From contig NZ_JADJTF010000001.1 of NCBI RefSeq assembly GCF_016711335.1, positions 620,001 through 684,000 of the forward strand: 64,000 bases of DNA, given 5' to 3'. The position numbers and the translations under genes were made by a program. Position 1 is the first letter of the stretch; the number at the start of each line of letters is the position of its first letter. Origin of the DNA: Thiofilum sp. GTDB lineage: Bacteria; Pseudomonadota; Gammaproteobacteria; Thiotrichales; Thiotrichaceae. This document shows positions 51,538 through 60,892 of the stretch, one piece after another. A model generated the notes under the pieces. The model did not search any database. It was not told the origin of the DNA and saw only the letters and a program-made list of their open reading frames with translations.

Positions 51538-51550
51538 TGACTTATGGTTC

Positions 51551-51578
51551 TACTCAGCTAGCTAATGTTAGCTGAGTA
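51551..51578. terminator. Terminator between LysM and thioredoxin genes
   Basis: TACTCAGCTA (51551-51560) and TAGCTGAGTA (51569-51578) form a perfect 10-bp stem with an 8-nt loop between convergent genes. Confidence 0.65.
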
Positions 51579-51604
51579 CTTGGTTCTAGTCGTTGAATGG
51601 AGTG

Positions 51605-52066
51605 CTATTTAATATAACGTAATAATTGTTGAGTCGTTACCGCACCCATATGAGTATCTACAATTTGTCCATTAGGCGAAATAATATAAGTGGTAGGAAC
51701 CCCATAAATTAACCCTAGTGCAAACATAGTACTGTCTTGAGTCGGTGCAACGGTATAATTAATACCACGTTGACGCATAAACTGCTTCATACGTGCTACT
51801 GGGGTCTCACCCGCATCCATCCCTAAAACCACCGCCTTATTACGATAACGTTGTGCAATCCCCTTGAGCGCCGGAATCTCCTGTAAGCAAGGACCACACT
51901 CCATAGACCAGTAATTTACAATTACCCATTTACCACGATAATCTGACAAACGATGTTGCTTACCATCAATATCCCGGAAAGAAAAATCCGGCGCTTGTCC
52001 ACCAGCATTCGCTATGGAACAAAACATTAATATAAAGCAACCTAATATCCATTGAATTTTTTTCAT
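51605..52066 (-). CDS. Periplasmic TlpA/ResA-like thioredoxin
   Basis: The 153-residue protein has a signal peptide (about 1-21) and a redoxin fold with active site ECGPC (C57, C60) and cis-proline P124 in YGVPTTYII. TlpA/ResA-type proteins reduce disulfides in apocytochromes or other periplasmic proteins. No cytochrome maturation genes are adjacent, so the client is unknown; the cytochrome c-550 of the PQQ operon is one candidate (inference). Confidence 0.87.
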   Translation of the reverse strand: MKKIQWILGCFILMFCSIANAGGQAPDFSFRDIDGKQHRLSDYRGKWVIVNYWSMECGPCLQEIPALKGIAQRYRNKAVVLGMDAGETPVARMKQFMRQRGINYTVAPTQDSTMFALGLIYGVPTTYIISPNGQIVDTHMGAVTTQQLLRYIK

Positions 52067-52251
52067 GCTGAATCCTCAATCTGATACTACAGACAATTTA
52101 AGCTAAAACGATGTAGTTATAAGTGGGTAATGCTTGATTAAAAATGACTAAGTACACACACCGTACTCCAACAAGCCGCTCTAATAGCCAACACCTACAC
52201 CCTATAAATCTAGTCTAAATCCATTAAATTATTTAACTGAATTTAATGACT

Positions 52252-52340
52252 TGAACGCCTGTAGGCTAAATTTAGCGTTCTTGGATTGCAAGTGGTATTT
52301 AAGCGACAAGTACTGCCAGAATACTTGTCGTTTTTCTTTG
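52252..52340 (+). ncRNA. Candidate small RNA ending in an intrinsic terminator (tentative)
   Basis: On the plus strand CGACAAGTA (52304-52312) and TACTTGTCG (52322-52330) form a perfect 9-bp stem followed by TTTTTCTTT, a textbook intrinsic terminator. Yet no plus-strand gene precedes it: the thioredoxin gene upstream is on the minus strand. A second hairpin GAACGC / GCGTTC (about 52254-52281) lies just before. This suggests a short structured plus-strand transcript, with no convincing promoter identified. Otherwise it may serve only as the end of the minus-strand TSP3 gene. The rest of 52067-52374 shows nothing else. Confidence 0.35.
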
Positions 52341-52374
52341 CTGATCAAGCTGTTAACTAAGCCAAGTAATTCAC

Positions 52375-55300
52375 TTAGCTTCTTGATCTCAGACGCACTA
52401 ACGCTAAACCACCAAGAATCAGCGACAATAGAATTTGACCCCATTGTGATAAGGTAGGTACGGGTTTAACAGTACTATCGGGTTGAATCGTACCTTGCAG
52501 ATAATCAGGGATACCATTTTTATCACTGTCTACCGCATCACTAGGACTGCCATCACCGTTAGGATCGGATACCTCTTGTTTAGTAGGAGTACCATCACCA
52601 TCGTCATCGGCATCTAAATAGTCTGGAATACCATCATTATCGGTATCATCATCGGTAGGTGTGCCACCGTTATAGTTTTCAAATTTTGTCAGAATGCCGT
52701 CATTATCGTCATCTGTATCTAAGGCATCGATTTTACCATCGCCATCGGTATCACGCGGTGCATTAGGATTCGCACCTACCTCAACCTTATCCGGTACACC
52801 ATCCCCATCACTATCTGCCTTATTGGGATCAGTACCAATCAGCGCCTCTTGGGCGTCGGTTAAACCATCCTTGTCAGTGTCTTGGTTATTGCTAGTGTCA
52901 TCATAATTATCTAAATAATCAGGAATACCATCACCATCGGAGTCTTTAGCATCACTCGGATCACCATCGCCATTAGGATCAGCGTTTTCAGATTTAGTAG
53001 CAATCCCGTCTAAATCATCATCCTCATCTAAATAGTCGGGTTTACCGTCACCATCGGTATCATCATTTTCTGGAGTACCACCATTATAGTTTTCGTATTT
53101 AGTTAATACCCCATCATTATCATCATCCGTATCTAGCGCATTGATCTTGCCATCACCATCGGTATCCAGCGGAGTACTGACATTAGCACCTACCTCGACC
53201 TTATCATTAATACCGTCACCATCGGTATCTGCTTTGGTTGGGTCAGTGCCTAAAGCGGTTTCCTGTTTGTCAGTTAAACCATCTTTATCAGTGTCAGTAT
53301 CAACTGGAGTATCATCTTTGTCATCAAGGTAATCAGGTTTGCCATCACCATCTGAATCTTTAGCATCACTAGGATTACCATTACCATCAGGATCTGGGCT
53401 TTCAGAAACGGTTTCTAGACTATCGTTATCATCGTCGATGTCTAAATAGTCGGGCTTACCATCCCCATCGGTATCATCATCTTCAGGTGTACCGCCGTTA
53501 TAGTTTTCATACTTAGTAAACACACCGTCAGCATCGTCGTCTACGTCCAGATAATCAGGCTTACCGTCACCATCGGTGTCATCATTTTCTGGAGTACCCC
53601 CATTATAATTTTCATTCTTAGTGAGTACGCCATCACCATCATCATCCGTATCTAAGTAATCCGCCTTGCCGTCAGCATCGGTATCATTAGAAATCGGTGA
53701 GCCGTTATTATAATTTTCGTTTTTAGTCAGAATGCCGTCGTTATCATCATCATCATCTAGGGCATCAATCTTACCATCCCCATCGGTATCAATAGGGCTA
53801 TTGAGATCGGAACCTACCTCAAGCTTGTCATTAACACCATCCCCATCACTATCGGCTTTAGTAGGGTCAGTACCTAACTTTGTTTCTTCAGAATCTTTTA
53901 AACCATCGCCATCGGTATCGGGATCAGGTACTGGATTACACACGGCTGGTTTGACAATCGGGCAACCATAATTACCGGCATAGTTATTATCACTATAAGA
54001 ACCCCACCCTAGATTGGTAAATTGGTTACCAGGCCCTGTACCTACTGAGTTGGGCAATTGATTGAATAGGTCATCATTCGCCATGAGTTGAATAGCACCC
54101 ACCTCACAACTACCAGAGTTCTTAAAGTTAAACACCTCTATCGGTTTATCGCCCTGCCAAGGAAAGGATTGATTATCCGTAGTATTAAAGGTCAGCGAGA
54201 TATAGTCACTATTGGTCTCTTCGGTGGGACTACGTACTACCGACCCTACCGTCCACTCCACATTAGTAACTGCCGACTGCAAATCATTAATGGTAAATTG
54301 ATCTATCGTTTGAGCAGCGTGCGGAACTTTTAAAGTCACTTGTCCGGTTAAACTTAAATTAGGTGCAGGTGTACTGCCCGGATACATATACACACGATAC
54401 CGAGCGGCGGCATTATCATAATCCACTCGATAATACACAGAGTTAGCTACTACAGTCGTGGGTGCGGTAGGACAAGTATTCGCCGTGCTATCAATCGTTA
54501 CATAAACCGTGGCACTGGCTGTTCCACCCTTACCATCAGAGACTGTATAAGTAAATGAATCGGCTTTTGCGCTTGTTGAGGTCGGCGTATAAACCAAATT
54601 ATTGCCATCTTGGGCAACTGTACCCGCCGTACCTTGAGTAAATTTGGTAATAGTCAGCGTATCATTATCAGGATCAGAGTCATTGACTAACACTGCAACA
54701 CTACCTGAATCGCCAGACTTTACTGTTAACGTGTCGTCCATCGCATTGGGTACTTTATTGGGATTAGGATTACCATTATCGCAAATGGCAGCCGTACCAT
54801 AATTACCCAAATAATTATTCTCAATCACTTCTGGATCAGGCATCCAACCAATATTAGCAAACTGATTGCCCGGATTCGTACCGACTGAGTTCCCCCCATT
54901 GGGCACATTAAAAGGATCCGAAGTATTATTCATTAACTCTACTGCCCCTAAACAGGCTCCAGAGTTCTTGAAGTTAAACACCTCTAGCTCTTGATCAGCG
55001 ACCCAAGGAAACGCTTGTGGGTTAGTAATGGTGGCAGTGAAAGATAAATAATCAATATCGGTCGCTTCGCTAGGTGCTCTTACCGTAGAACTATTCGACC
55101 AAAAAATGCCGGAAACTGTAGAGGTGACATTCGCAGGTGCAAACCGTTCAGTAGTACTTGCAGAATGGGGCGCTCTAATAGTGACTTGAGAAGACAGAGT
55201 TAAATTCCGATTCGGAACCGAGGTAGGGCGCATAAAAACACGATATAACTGAGCTGTACTATCCCAACGGATGTTGTACTCCACACCCTCAGTCGTTGTC

Positions 55301-55383
55301 CCTGCAAACGCTATGCTGCTGGCTTGCGTCAGCATTAGCAAAACAAAACCCCTTATTACAGCGTGGCCATTTATTTTTTTCAT
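52375..55383 (-). CDS. Surface protein: two shared secreted domains, cadherin-like domain, TSP3 array, IPTL-CTERM tail
   Basis: The 1002-residue precursor has a signal peptide (about 1-27). Domain order: a copy of the undescribed approximately 170-residue domain (about 32-205, ending GNQFANIGWM and YLGNYG); an Ig/cadherin-like unit (about 210-300, LTVKSGDSGSVAVLVNDSD, FTYTVSDGKGGTA); a second copy of the 170-residue domain (about 305-480); then thrombospondin type 3 calcium-binding repeats (about 490-965, DTDGDGKPDYLD units, five ENYN(G/N)G copies). It ends with VPTLSQWGQILLSLILGGLALVRLRSRS (given as residues 972-1000), an IPTL-CTERM sorting signal: motif, helix, Arg cluster. It should be processed at the membrane and displayed or released. 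Last of three tandem related genes. Confidence 0.85.
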   Translation of the reverse strand: MKKINGHAVIRGFVLLMLTQASSIAFAGTTTEGVEYNIRWDSTAQLYRVFMRPTSVPNRNLTLSSQVTIRAPHSASTTERFAPANVTSTVSGIFWSNSSTVRAPSEATDIDYLSFTATITNPQAFPWVADQELEVFNFKNSGACLGAVELMNNTSDPFNVPNGGNSVGTNPGNQFANIGWMPDPEVIENNYLGNYGTAAICDNGNPNPNKVPNAMDDTLTVKSGDSGSVAVLVNDSDPDNDTLTITKFTQGTAGTVAQDGNNLVYTPTSTSAKADSFTYTVSDGKGGTASATVYVTIDSTANTCPTAPTTVVANSVYYRVDYDNAAARYRVYMYPGSTPAPNLSLTGQVTLKVPHAAQTIDQFTINDLQSAVTNVEWTVGSVVRSPTEETNSDYISLTFNTTDNQSFPWQGDKPIEVFNFKNSGSCEVGAIQLMANDDLFNQLPNSVGTGPGNQFTNLGWGSYSDNNYAGNYGCPIVKPAVCNPVPDPDTDGDGLKDSEETKLGTDPTKADSDGDGVNDKLEVGSDLNSPIDTDGDGKIDALDDDDDNDGILTKNENYNNGSPISNDTDADGKADYLDTDDDGDGVLTKNENYNGGTPENDDTDGDGKPDYLDVDDDADGVFTKYENYNGGTPEDDDTDGDGKPDYLDIDDDNDSLETVSESPDPDGNGNPSDAKDSDGDGKPDYLDDKDDTPVDTDTDKDGLTDKQETALGTDPTKADTDGDGINDKVEVGANVSTPLDTDGDGKINALDTDDDNDGVLTKYENYNGGTPENDDTDGDGKPDYLDEDDDLDGIATKSENADPNGDGDPSDAKDSDGDGIPDYLDNYDDTSNNQDTDKDGLTDAQEALIGTDPNKADSDGDGVPDKVEVGANPNAPRDTDGDGKIDALDTDDDNDGILTKFENYNGGTPTDDDTDNDGIPDYLDADDDGDGTPTKQEVSDPNGDGSPSDAVDSDKNGIPDYLQGTIQPDSTVKPVPTLSQWGQILLSLILGGLALVRLRSRS

Positions 55384-55425
55384 TATTAATTACCGCTCTT
55401 TTCTTAGCCATTTAAACCCAAATAA

Positions 55426-55455
55426 GGGAATGGCAGCCCCTTAGCTGCCACTCCC
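55426..55455 (-). terminator. Terminator after the giant TSP3 gene
   Basis: GGGAATGGCAGC (55426-55437) pairs with GCTGCCACTCCC (55444-55455) over 12 positions, including one non-Watson-Crick pair, with a 6-nt loop. Read on the minus strand it is followed by TTATTTGGGTTT, just before the next gene. Confidence 0.6.
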
Positions 55456-55463
55456 TTTGGTCA

Positions 55464-58400
55464 TTACTTCGGCAATTGCTCGTTAATGACGTAGTTAGCA
55501 CTGAAGGTAGTATTACCTGGGTGCATTAGAACGTTACCTAAGAGTAAGTTCACATCGTTATCAGGACCTGCGAAGATGGTAATACCATCCATAGTCAGAT
55601 CCCCTAAACGGTAACCATTCAGACGATAGTTAGTACTCACTGTACCATTACCTGCTGATAGCAACACATTACCTAAGATAGTACTGGTGTCGTTATCAGG
55701 ACCTTGCGCAATCACTGCATAAGAGCTATTGGCTTGGTCGTTGGCGTTACCTGCCCACATTAAGGCTTTACCACCTGCGACGATACGTGCATTAGAGCCA
55801 TGAGTAATCACAGTCGGATTAGTAAAGTCTACTAAGACTGGATTAGCTGATAACCCAATACCGGTATTGGTCATAATACCCATGTGGTTACGATGACGCA
55901 CAGCGACATAGTAGCCCGCTGTGGGTACACCACTCATGCGTAATACGTCTGAACCAGTCGCCGCATCGACTACATCACCATCGCGTTGTACTAAACCAGC
56001 AATAGTTTTCACTACTGTTTTAGGTTGAGTGAAGTCACGTAACTCGACTAAGACCCAATCCACTACGGCATCATTACCAGATACCGTCAATAAGGAAGGC
56101 GCTGCTACCTCATTACCGGTGTGACGATAGGACAATGCACCGTAAGGTTGGCTGCTAGGAATTAATGTCAGAGTACGTAATGTATCCGCCATCATACCCG
56201 TTGAACTACTATAAGCACCTTGCAGCATTACTTTGACTTTAATAGCCACAGAGTCGGCTACCGCATCTAAGTAGTCTGGGAGCATGTCACCATCAGTATC
56301 TACCGCATCTGAAGGATTACCATCACCATTTGGATCAGGCTGCTCATCTTTGGTCAGAACCTTGTCATTATCGTCATCGGTATCTAAGTAGTCTGGTGTA
56401 CCATCCTTATCAGTATCGTCATCCGCTGATGTACCACCATTGTAGTTTTCATGCTTGGTGAGGACAGTATCATTGTCATCATCAGTGTCTAATGCATTGA
56501 TCTTACCATCGCTGTCAGTATCCGTTGGGCTAGCTGGATTAGCACCGACTTCAACACCATCCGGTACAGAGTCACCATCAGTATCAGGGTTCATTGGGTC
56601 AGTACCCACTGTCGCCTCATCCTTAGTGGCTAAACCGTCACCATCATCATCCGCGTCTAAATAGTCTGGTTTACCATCGGCATCCGTATCTAAGGCATCG
56701 GCTGGATTACCATCGGTATTAGCATCGGGTGTTTCAGCAGAGGTCAGACGACCGTCACCATCATCATCAGTGTCTAAGTAGTCTGGTTTACCGTCGCCGT
56801 CAGTATCGTCATCTTCTGGAGTACCACCATTGTAATTTTCAAACTTGGTCAATACACCGTCGTTGTCGTCATCAGTATCTAAGGCATCAATCTTACCATC
56901 GCTATCAGTATCGACTGGAGCGGCTGGATTAGCACCCACCTCTTTACCATCACCAATACCATCACCATCGGTGTCTGGATTCATTGGATCAGTGCCAATA
57001 GTGGCAACTTCATCCTTAGTGGGTAAACCGTCACCATCATCGTCTGGATCGAGATAATCAGGTGTACCATCCTTATCAGTATCCACTGCATCGGCTGGGC
57101 TACCATCACCATTCACATCTGGTGATTCGGTTTTGGTCAGACGACCATCATTATCATCATCAGTGTCTAGGTAATCAGGTATACCGTCTTTGTCACTATC
57201 ATCGTCGGCTGGAGTGCCACCGTTATAGTTCTCATTTTTGGTTAAGATACCATCTTGATCATCATCTTCATCAAGCGCATCAGGCTTACCATCACCATCG
57301 GTATCGACTGGAGCGGCTGGATTAGCACCAACTTCTGTAGCATCGGGAATACCATCACCATCCGTATCAGGACTATTAGGATCAGTGCCAAGCTTAGCTT
57401 CATCGCCATTGGTTAGACCGTCACCATCCTTATCACCTAATGGACCATCGGTATTATCGGGATCTAAGTAGTCTGGGATAGCATCGCCATCAGTATCGAC
57501 TGCATCGGCTGGGCTACCATCCTTATTAGGATCAGCTTGTTCGCCAGTAGTGGGGACACCATCATTATCATCATCAGGATCTAAGTAATCGGGAATACCA
57601 TCTTTGTCAGTATCATCATCCGCTGGAGTACCACCGTTGTAGTTCTCATTGGCGGTTGGGATACCGTCATTATCATCATCAGGATCTAATAGATCGGGAA
57701 TACCGTCTTTATCACTGTCTACTGGAGTCGCAGGATTAGCACCCGCTTCAGTAGCATCAGGGATACCATCACCATCAGAGTCTGGGCTTAATGGATTAGA
57801 ACCAATGGCTTTCTCAACCGCATCAGGCACACCATCATTATCAGAATCAATATCTAAATAGTCTGGAATACCATCTTTGTCAGTATCTACTGCATCGGCT
57901 GGATCACCATCTTTATTAGGATCAGGTTGCTCAGAAGCCGTTGGAGTAGTATCGCCATCATCATCGGTATCTAAGTAATCAGGCGTTCCATCCTTATCAC
58001 TATCATCATCAACCGGTGTACCACCGTTGTAATTTTCGTTCTTAGTCAGGATACCGTCTTGATCATCATCCGTATCTAATACGTCTGGTGTCTTATCGCC
58101 ATCAGTATCGGTTGGGCTAGCTGGATTAGCACCCACTTCCACGCCATCAGGCACACCGTCTTTATCAGTGTCTGGATCTAATGGATTAGAACCGATAGTA
58201 GTCTCATCCTTAGTAGGAACACTATCACCATCATCATCGGTATCTAGATAGTTTGGAATACCATCTTTGTCGGTATCATCATCTTCAGGAGTACCACCAT
58301 TGTAGTTCTCATCCTTAGTGGGTGTACCGTCATTATCGTCATCGGTATCAAGAGGATCTGGAGTACCATCTTTATCACTGTCCACTGGTGTTGCTGGGTT

Positions 58401-60803
58401 AGCACCCGCTTCTACACCGTCTGGAACACCGTCACCATCAGAGTCTGGATTATTAGGATTAGTGCCAATGGCTTTCTCAATCGCATCAGGAATACCGTCG
58501 CCATCGTTATCAGCATCTAAATAGTCTGGAGTACCATCACCATTGGTATCCACTGCATCGGCGGGATCACCATCTTTATTAGGATCAGGTTGTTCAGCGG
58601 CTGTTGGAGTGCCATCACCATCATCATCGGTATCTAAGTAGTCTGGGGTCTTATCGCCATCAGAATCATCATCTTCTGGAGTACCACCATTATAGTTTTC
58701 AAACTTAGTTAAAATACCGTCATTGTCATCATCGGTATCTAATACGTCTGGCGTCTTATCACCATCGGTATCAATCGGGCTGGCTGGGTTAGCACCCACT
58801 TCCACACCATCAGGTACACCATCACCATCGGTATCTGGATTGAGTGGTTGTGAACCTAATTTGGTTTCATCGGGAGTAGAAACACCGTCACCGTCATCGT
58901 CAGTATCTAAGTAGTTAGGAATACCGTCTTTGTCAGTGTCGTCATCCGCTGGAGTGCCACCGTTATAGTTTTCATCCTTAGTAGGAATACCGTCACCATC
59001 GTCATCGGTATCTAATACGTCCGGGGTACCGTCTTTATCAGTATCGATAGGAGCGGCTGGATTAGCACCTACTTCAACACCGTCTGGAATACCATCACCA
59101 TCAGAGTCTGGATTCAATGGGTTAGAACCGAGCGCTAACTCATCCTTATCTAATACACCATCGCCATCAGCATCCGTGTCTAAATAATCGGGTGTTTTAT
59201 CACCATCGGTATCTAAGGCATCGGATGGATTACCATTCTTATCAGGATCAGGAGACTCATTAGCGGTTAGGAGAGTGTCACCGTCATCATCCGTATCTAA
59301 GTAGTCTGGTGTACCGTCTTTATCAGTATCGTCATCAGTGGGTGTTGCACCATTGTAATTTTCGTACTTAGTGAGAACAGTATCGTTGTCATCATCGGTA
59401 TCTAATACATTGGGTGTCTTATCACCATCGGTATCAGTAGGTGCATTAATATTGGAACCTACCTCAGTCTTATCATCAACACCATCACCATCGGTATCTG
59501 CTGATAAGGGGTTAGAGCCAATAATAGTGGTCTCATCTTTTGATAGCAGACCGTCACCGTCATCATCAACGTCTAAGTAGTCTGGTGTTTTATCACCATC
59601 AGTATCGTCATCAACGGAAGTACCACCATTGTAGTTTTCATCTTTGGTGAGCTTACCGTCTTGATCGTCATCGGTATCTAATGGATCAATAGTACCATCT
59701 TTATCCGTATCTTGAGGTGCTGCAACAGAACCGATTTCAGTACCGTCTGGAACACTGTCACCATCAGAATCCGGATTGAGTGAGTTCATACCCAACTTGG
59801 TTTCGTCTTTAGTTAAGACGCCATCACCATCATCATCAGTATCTAAGTAGTTCGGAGTTTTATCGCCATCGGTATCATCATCGGCAGGTGTACCGCCATT
59901 ATAGTTCTCATCTTTAGTGAGAATACCGTCTTGGTCATCATCCACATCTAAATAATCGGGGATACCGTCTTTATCAGTATCATCATCTGCTGGAGTACCA
60001 CCATTATAGTTTTCACTCTTAGTCGGTACACCGTCTTGGTCATCATCAGTATCCAGCGCATCAATAGTACCGTCTTTATCACTATCGACGGGAGCAGCAG
60101 GATTAGCACCGACTTCGACCTTATCATTAATACCATCGCCATCAGAATCGGGATTGAATGGGTCAGTACCAATGGCTTTTTCTTGACCATCCAATAGACC
60201 GTCTTTATCACTATCGAGGCTATCGGTACAGTCAGCTAGATTCGCACCATAATTACCTAAGTAGTTATTGTCACCAGAACCACCCCAACCTAAGTTGGTA
60301 AACTGGTTACCGGGGTTAGTACCGGTAGAGTTATTAGGAACGTTAAATGGATCATTATTCTCCATTAAACGTACACCGCCCACTTGGCAGGTATTAGAGT
60401 TACCGAAACTAAAAACTTCTTTTTCTTGATTGGCTTGCCACGCAAATGCACTAGGTGACAACGGTGTCATGGTGAAAGAAATATAGTCGTAAGCAGGACC
60501 TTCAGTCGGTGCATCCGAACGAGAGTTAGCAGACCAAATGGTGTCTGCTACAGCACTGGTCACACCGGTCACCACAAAGCGGCTGCCGCCTGTACCATGA
60601 GGCACTTTAATAGTAACCTGAGAGGTTAAACTTAAATCAGGAGTCGGCGTAGTGGTAGGACGCATGTAAACATGATAACGACTATCCGCTGTACTCCAGC
60701 GAATATCGTATTCGATAGTTTGAGCAGCCCACGCGCTATTACCTAATAGTAAAGCAGCGGACGCACTCAAACCCAAATAGTGACGTAATTTTATTGGTTG
60801 CAT
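55464..60803 (-). CDS. Giant Asp-rich TSP3-repeat surface protein (1779 residues)
   Basis: The precursor begins with a signal peptide (about 1-26) and one copy of the shared 170-residue domain (about 27-195, with MRPTTTPTPDLSLTSQVTIK and GNQFTNLGWG). About 1300 residues of thrombospondin type 3 repeats follow: D-x-D-x-D-G units and twelve copies of ENYNG(G/A)T spacers. These should bind many Ca2+ ions and form a stiff rod. The last 280 residues are different: VDWVLVELRD, LVQRDGDVVDA, YYVAVRHRNHMGIM and a dockerin-like LGDLTMDG loop. This C-terminal block I recall from large surface proteins of Bacteroidetes (unchecked). It has no IPTL-CTERM tail, so its attachment must differ from its neighbour. 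Confidence 0.85.
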   Translation of the reverse strand: MQPIKLRHYLGLSASAALLLGNSAWAAQTIEYDIRWSTADSRYHVYMRPTTTPTPDLSLTSQVTIKVPHGTGGSRFVVTGVTSAVADTIWSANSRSDAPTEGPAYDYISFTMTPLSPSAFAWQANQEKEVFSFGNSNTCQVGGVRLMENNDPFNVPNNSTGTNPGNQFTNLGWGGSGDNNYLGNYGANLADCTDSLDSDKDGLLDGQEKAIGTDPFNPDSDGDGINDKVEVGANPAAPVDSDKDGTIDALDTDDDQDGVPTKSENYNGGTPADDDTDKDGIPDYLDVDDDQDGILTKDENYNGGTPADDDTDGDKTPNYLDTDDDGDGVLTKDETKLGMNSLNPDSDGDSVPDGTEIGSVAAPQDTDKDGTIDPLDTDDDQDGKLTKDENYNGGTSVDDDTDGDKTPDYLDVDDDGDGLLSKDETTIIGSNPLSADTDGDGVDDKTEVGSNINAPTDTDGDKTPNVLDTDDDNDTVLTKYENYNGATPTDDDTDKDGTPDYLDTDDDGDTLLTANESPDPDKNGNPSDALDTDGDKTPDYLDTDADGDGVLDKDELALGSNPLNPDSDGDGIPDGVEVGANPAAPIDTDKDGTPDVLDTDDDGDGIPTKDENYNGGTPADDDTDKDGIPNYLDTDDDGDGVSTPDETKLGSQPLNPDTDGDGVPDGVEVGANPASPIDTDGDKTPDVLDTDDDNDGILTKFENYNGGTPEDDDSDGDKTPDYLDTDDDGDGTPTAAEQPDPNKDGDPADAVDTNGDGTPDYLDADNDGDGIPDAIEKAIGTNPNNPDSDGDGVPDGVEAGANPATPVDSDKDGTPDPLDTDDDNDGTPTKDENYNGGTPEDDDTDKDGIPNYLDTDDDGDSVPTKDETTIGSNPLDPDTDKDGVPDGVEVGANPASPTDTDGDKTPDVLDTDDDQDGILTKNENYNGGTPVDDDSDKDGTPDYLDTDDDGDTTPTASEQPDPNKDGDPADAVDTDKDGIPDYLDIDSDNDGVPDAVEKAIGSNPLSPDSDGDGIPDATEAGANPATPVDSDKDGIPDLLDPDDDNDGIPTANENYNGGTPADDDTDKDGIPDYLDPDDDNDGVPTTGEQADPNKDGSPADAVDTDGDAIPDYLDPDNTDGPLGDKDGDGLTNGDEAKLGTDPNSPDTDGDGIPDATEVGANPAAPVDTDGDGKPDALDEDDDQDGILTKNENYNGGTPADDDSDKDGIPDYLDTDDDNDGRLTKTESPDVNGDGSPADAVDTDKDGTPDYLDPDDDGDGLPTKDEVATIGTDPMNPDTDGDGIGDGKEVGANPAAPVDTDSDGKIDALDTDDDNDGVLTKFENYNGGTPEDDDTDGDGKPDYLDTDDDGDGRLTSAETPDANTDGNPADALDTDADGKPDYLDADDDGDGLATKDEATVGTDPMNPDTDGDSVPDGVEVGANPASPTDTDSDGKINALDTDDDNDTVLTKHENYNGGTSADDDTDKDGTPDYLDTDDDNDKVLTKDEQPDPNGDGNPSDAVDTDGDMLPDYLDAVADSVAIKVKVMLQGAYSSSTGMMADTLRTLTLIPSSQPYGALSYRHTGNEVAAPSLLTVSGNDAVVDWVLVELRDFTQPKTVVKTIAGLVQRDGDVVDAATGSDVLRMSGVPTAGYYVAVRHRNHMGIMTNTGIGLSANPVLVDFTNPTVITHGSNARIVAGGKALMWAGNANDQANSSYAVIAQGPDNDTSTILGNVLLSAGNGTVSTNYRLNGYRLGDLTMDGITIFAGPDNDVNLLLGNVLMHPGNTTFSANYVINEQLPK

Positions 60804-60892
60804 TATTTAAGACTCTCTCATATTTTTTATGATTATTCGCAAGTCAGGCAAGGGATGGGGATAAAGCCAAACCTCACCCTTCCAAGGTCAAA

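Noticed and set aside
51538..52374. rpoS after the surE-pcm-LysM genes
   Set aside because: No sigma factor coding sequence is present; the next gene is a thioredoxin on the opposite strand.
52694..59580. Many Ser/Pro/Val-rich open frames on the plus strand across the TSP3 genes
   Set aside because: They are antisense shadows of the Asp-rich repeats (GAT/GAC codons read as ATC/GTC/TCA) without ribosome sites.
55464..60803. A CRISPR array in the highly repetitive region
   Set aside because: Repeat spacing is irregular, units are protein-coding and in frame, and there are no unique spacers or cas genes.
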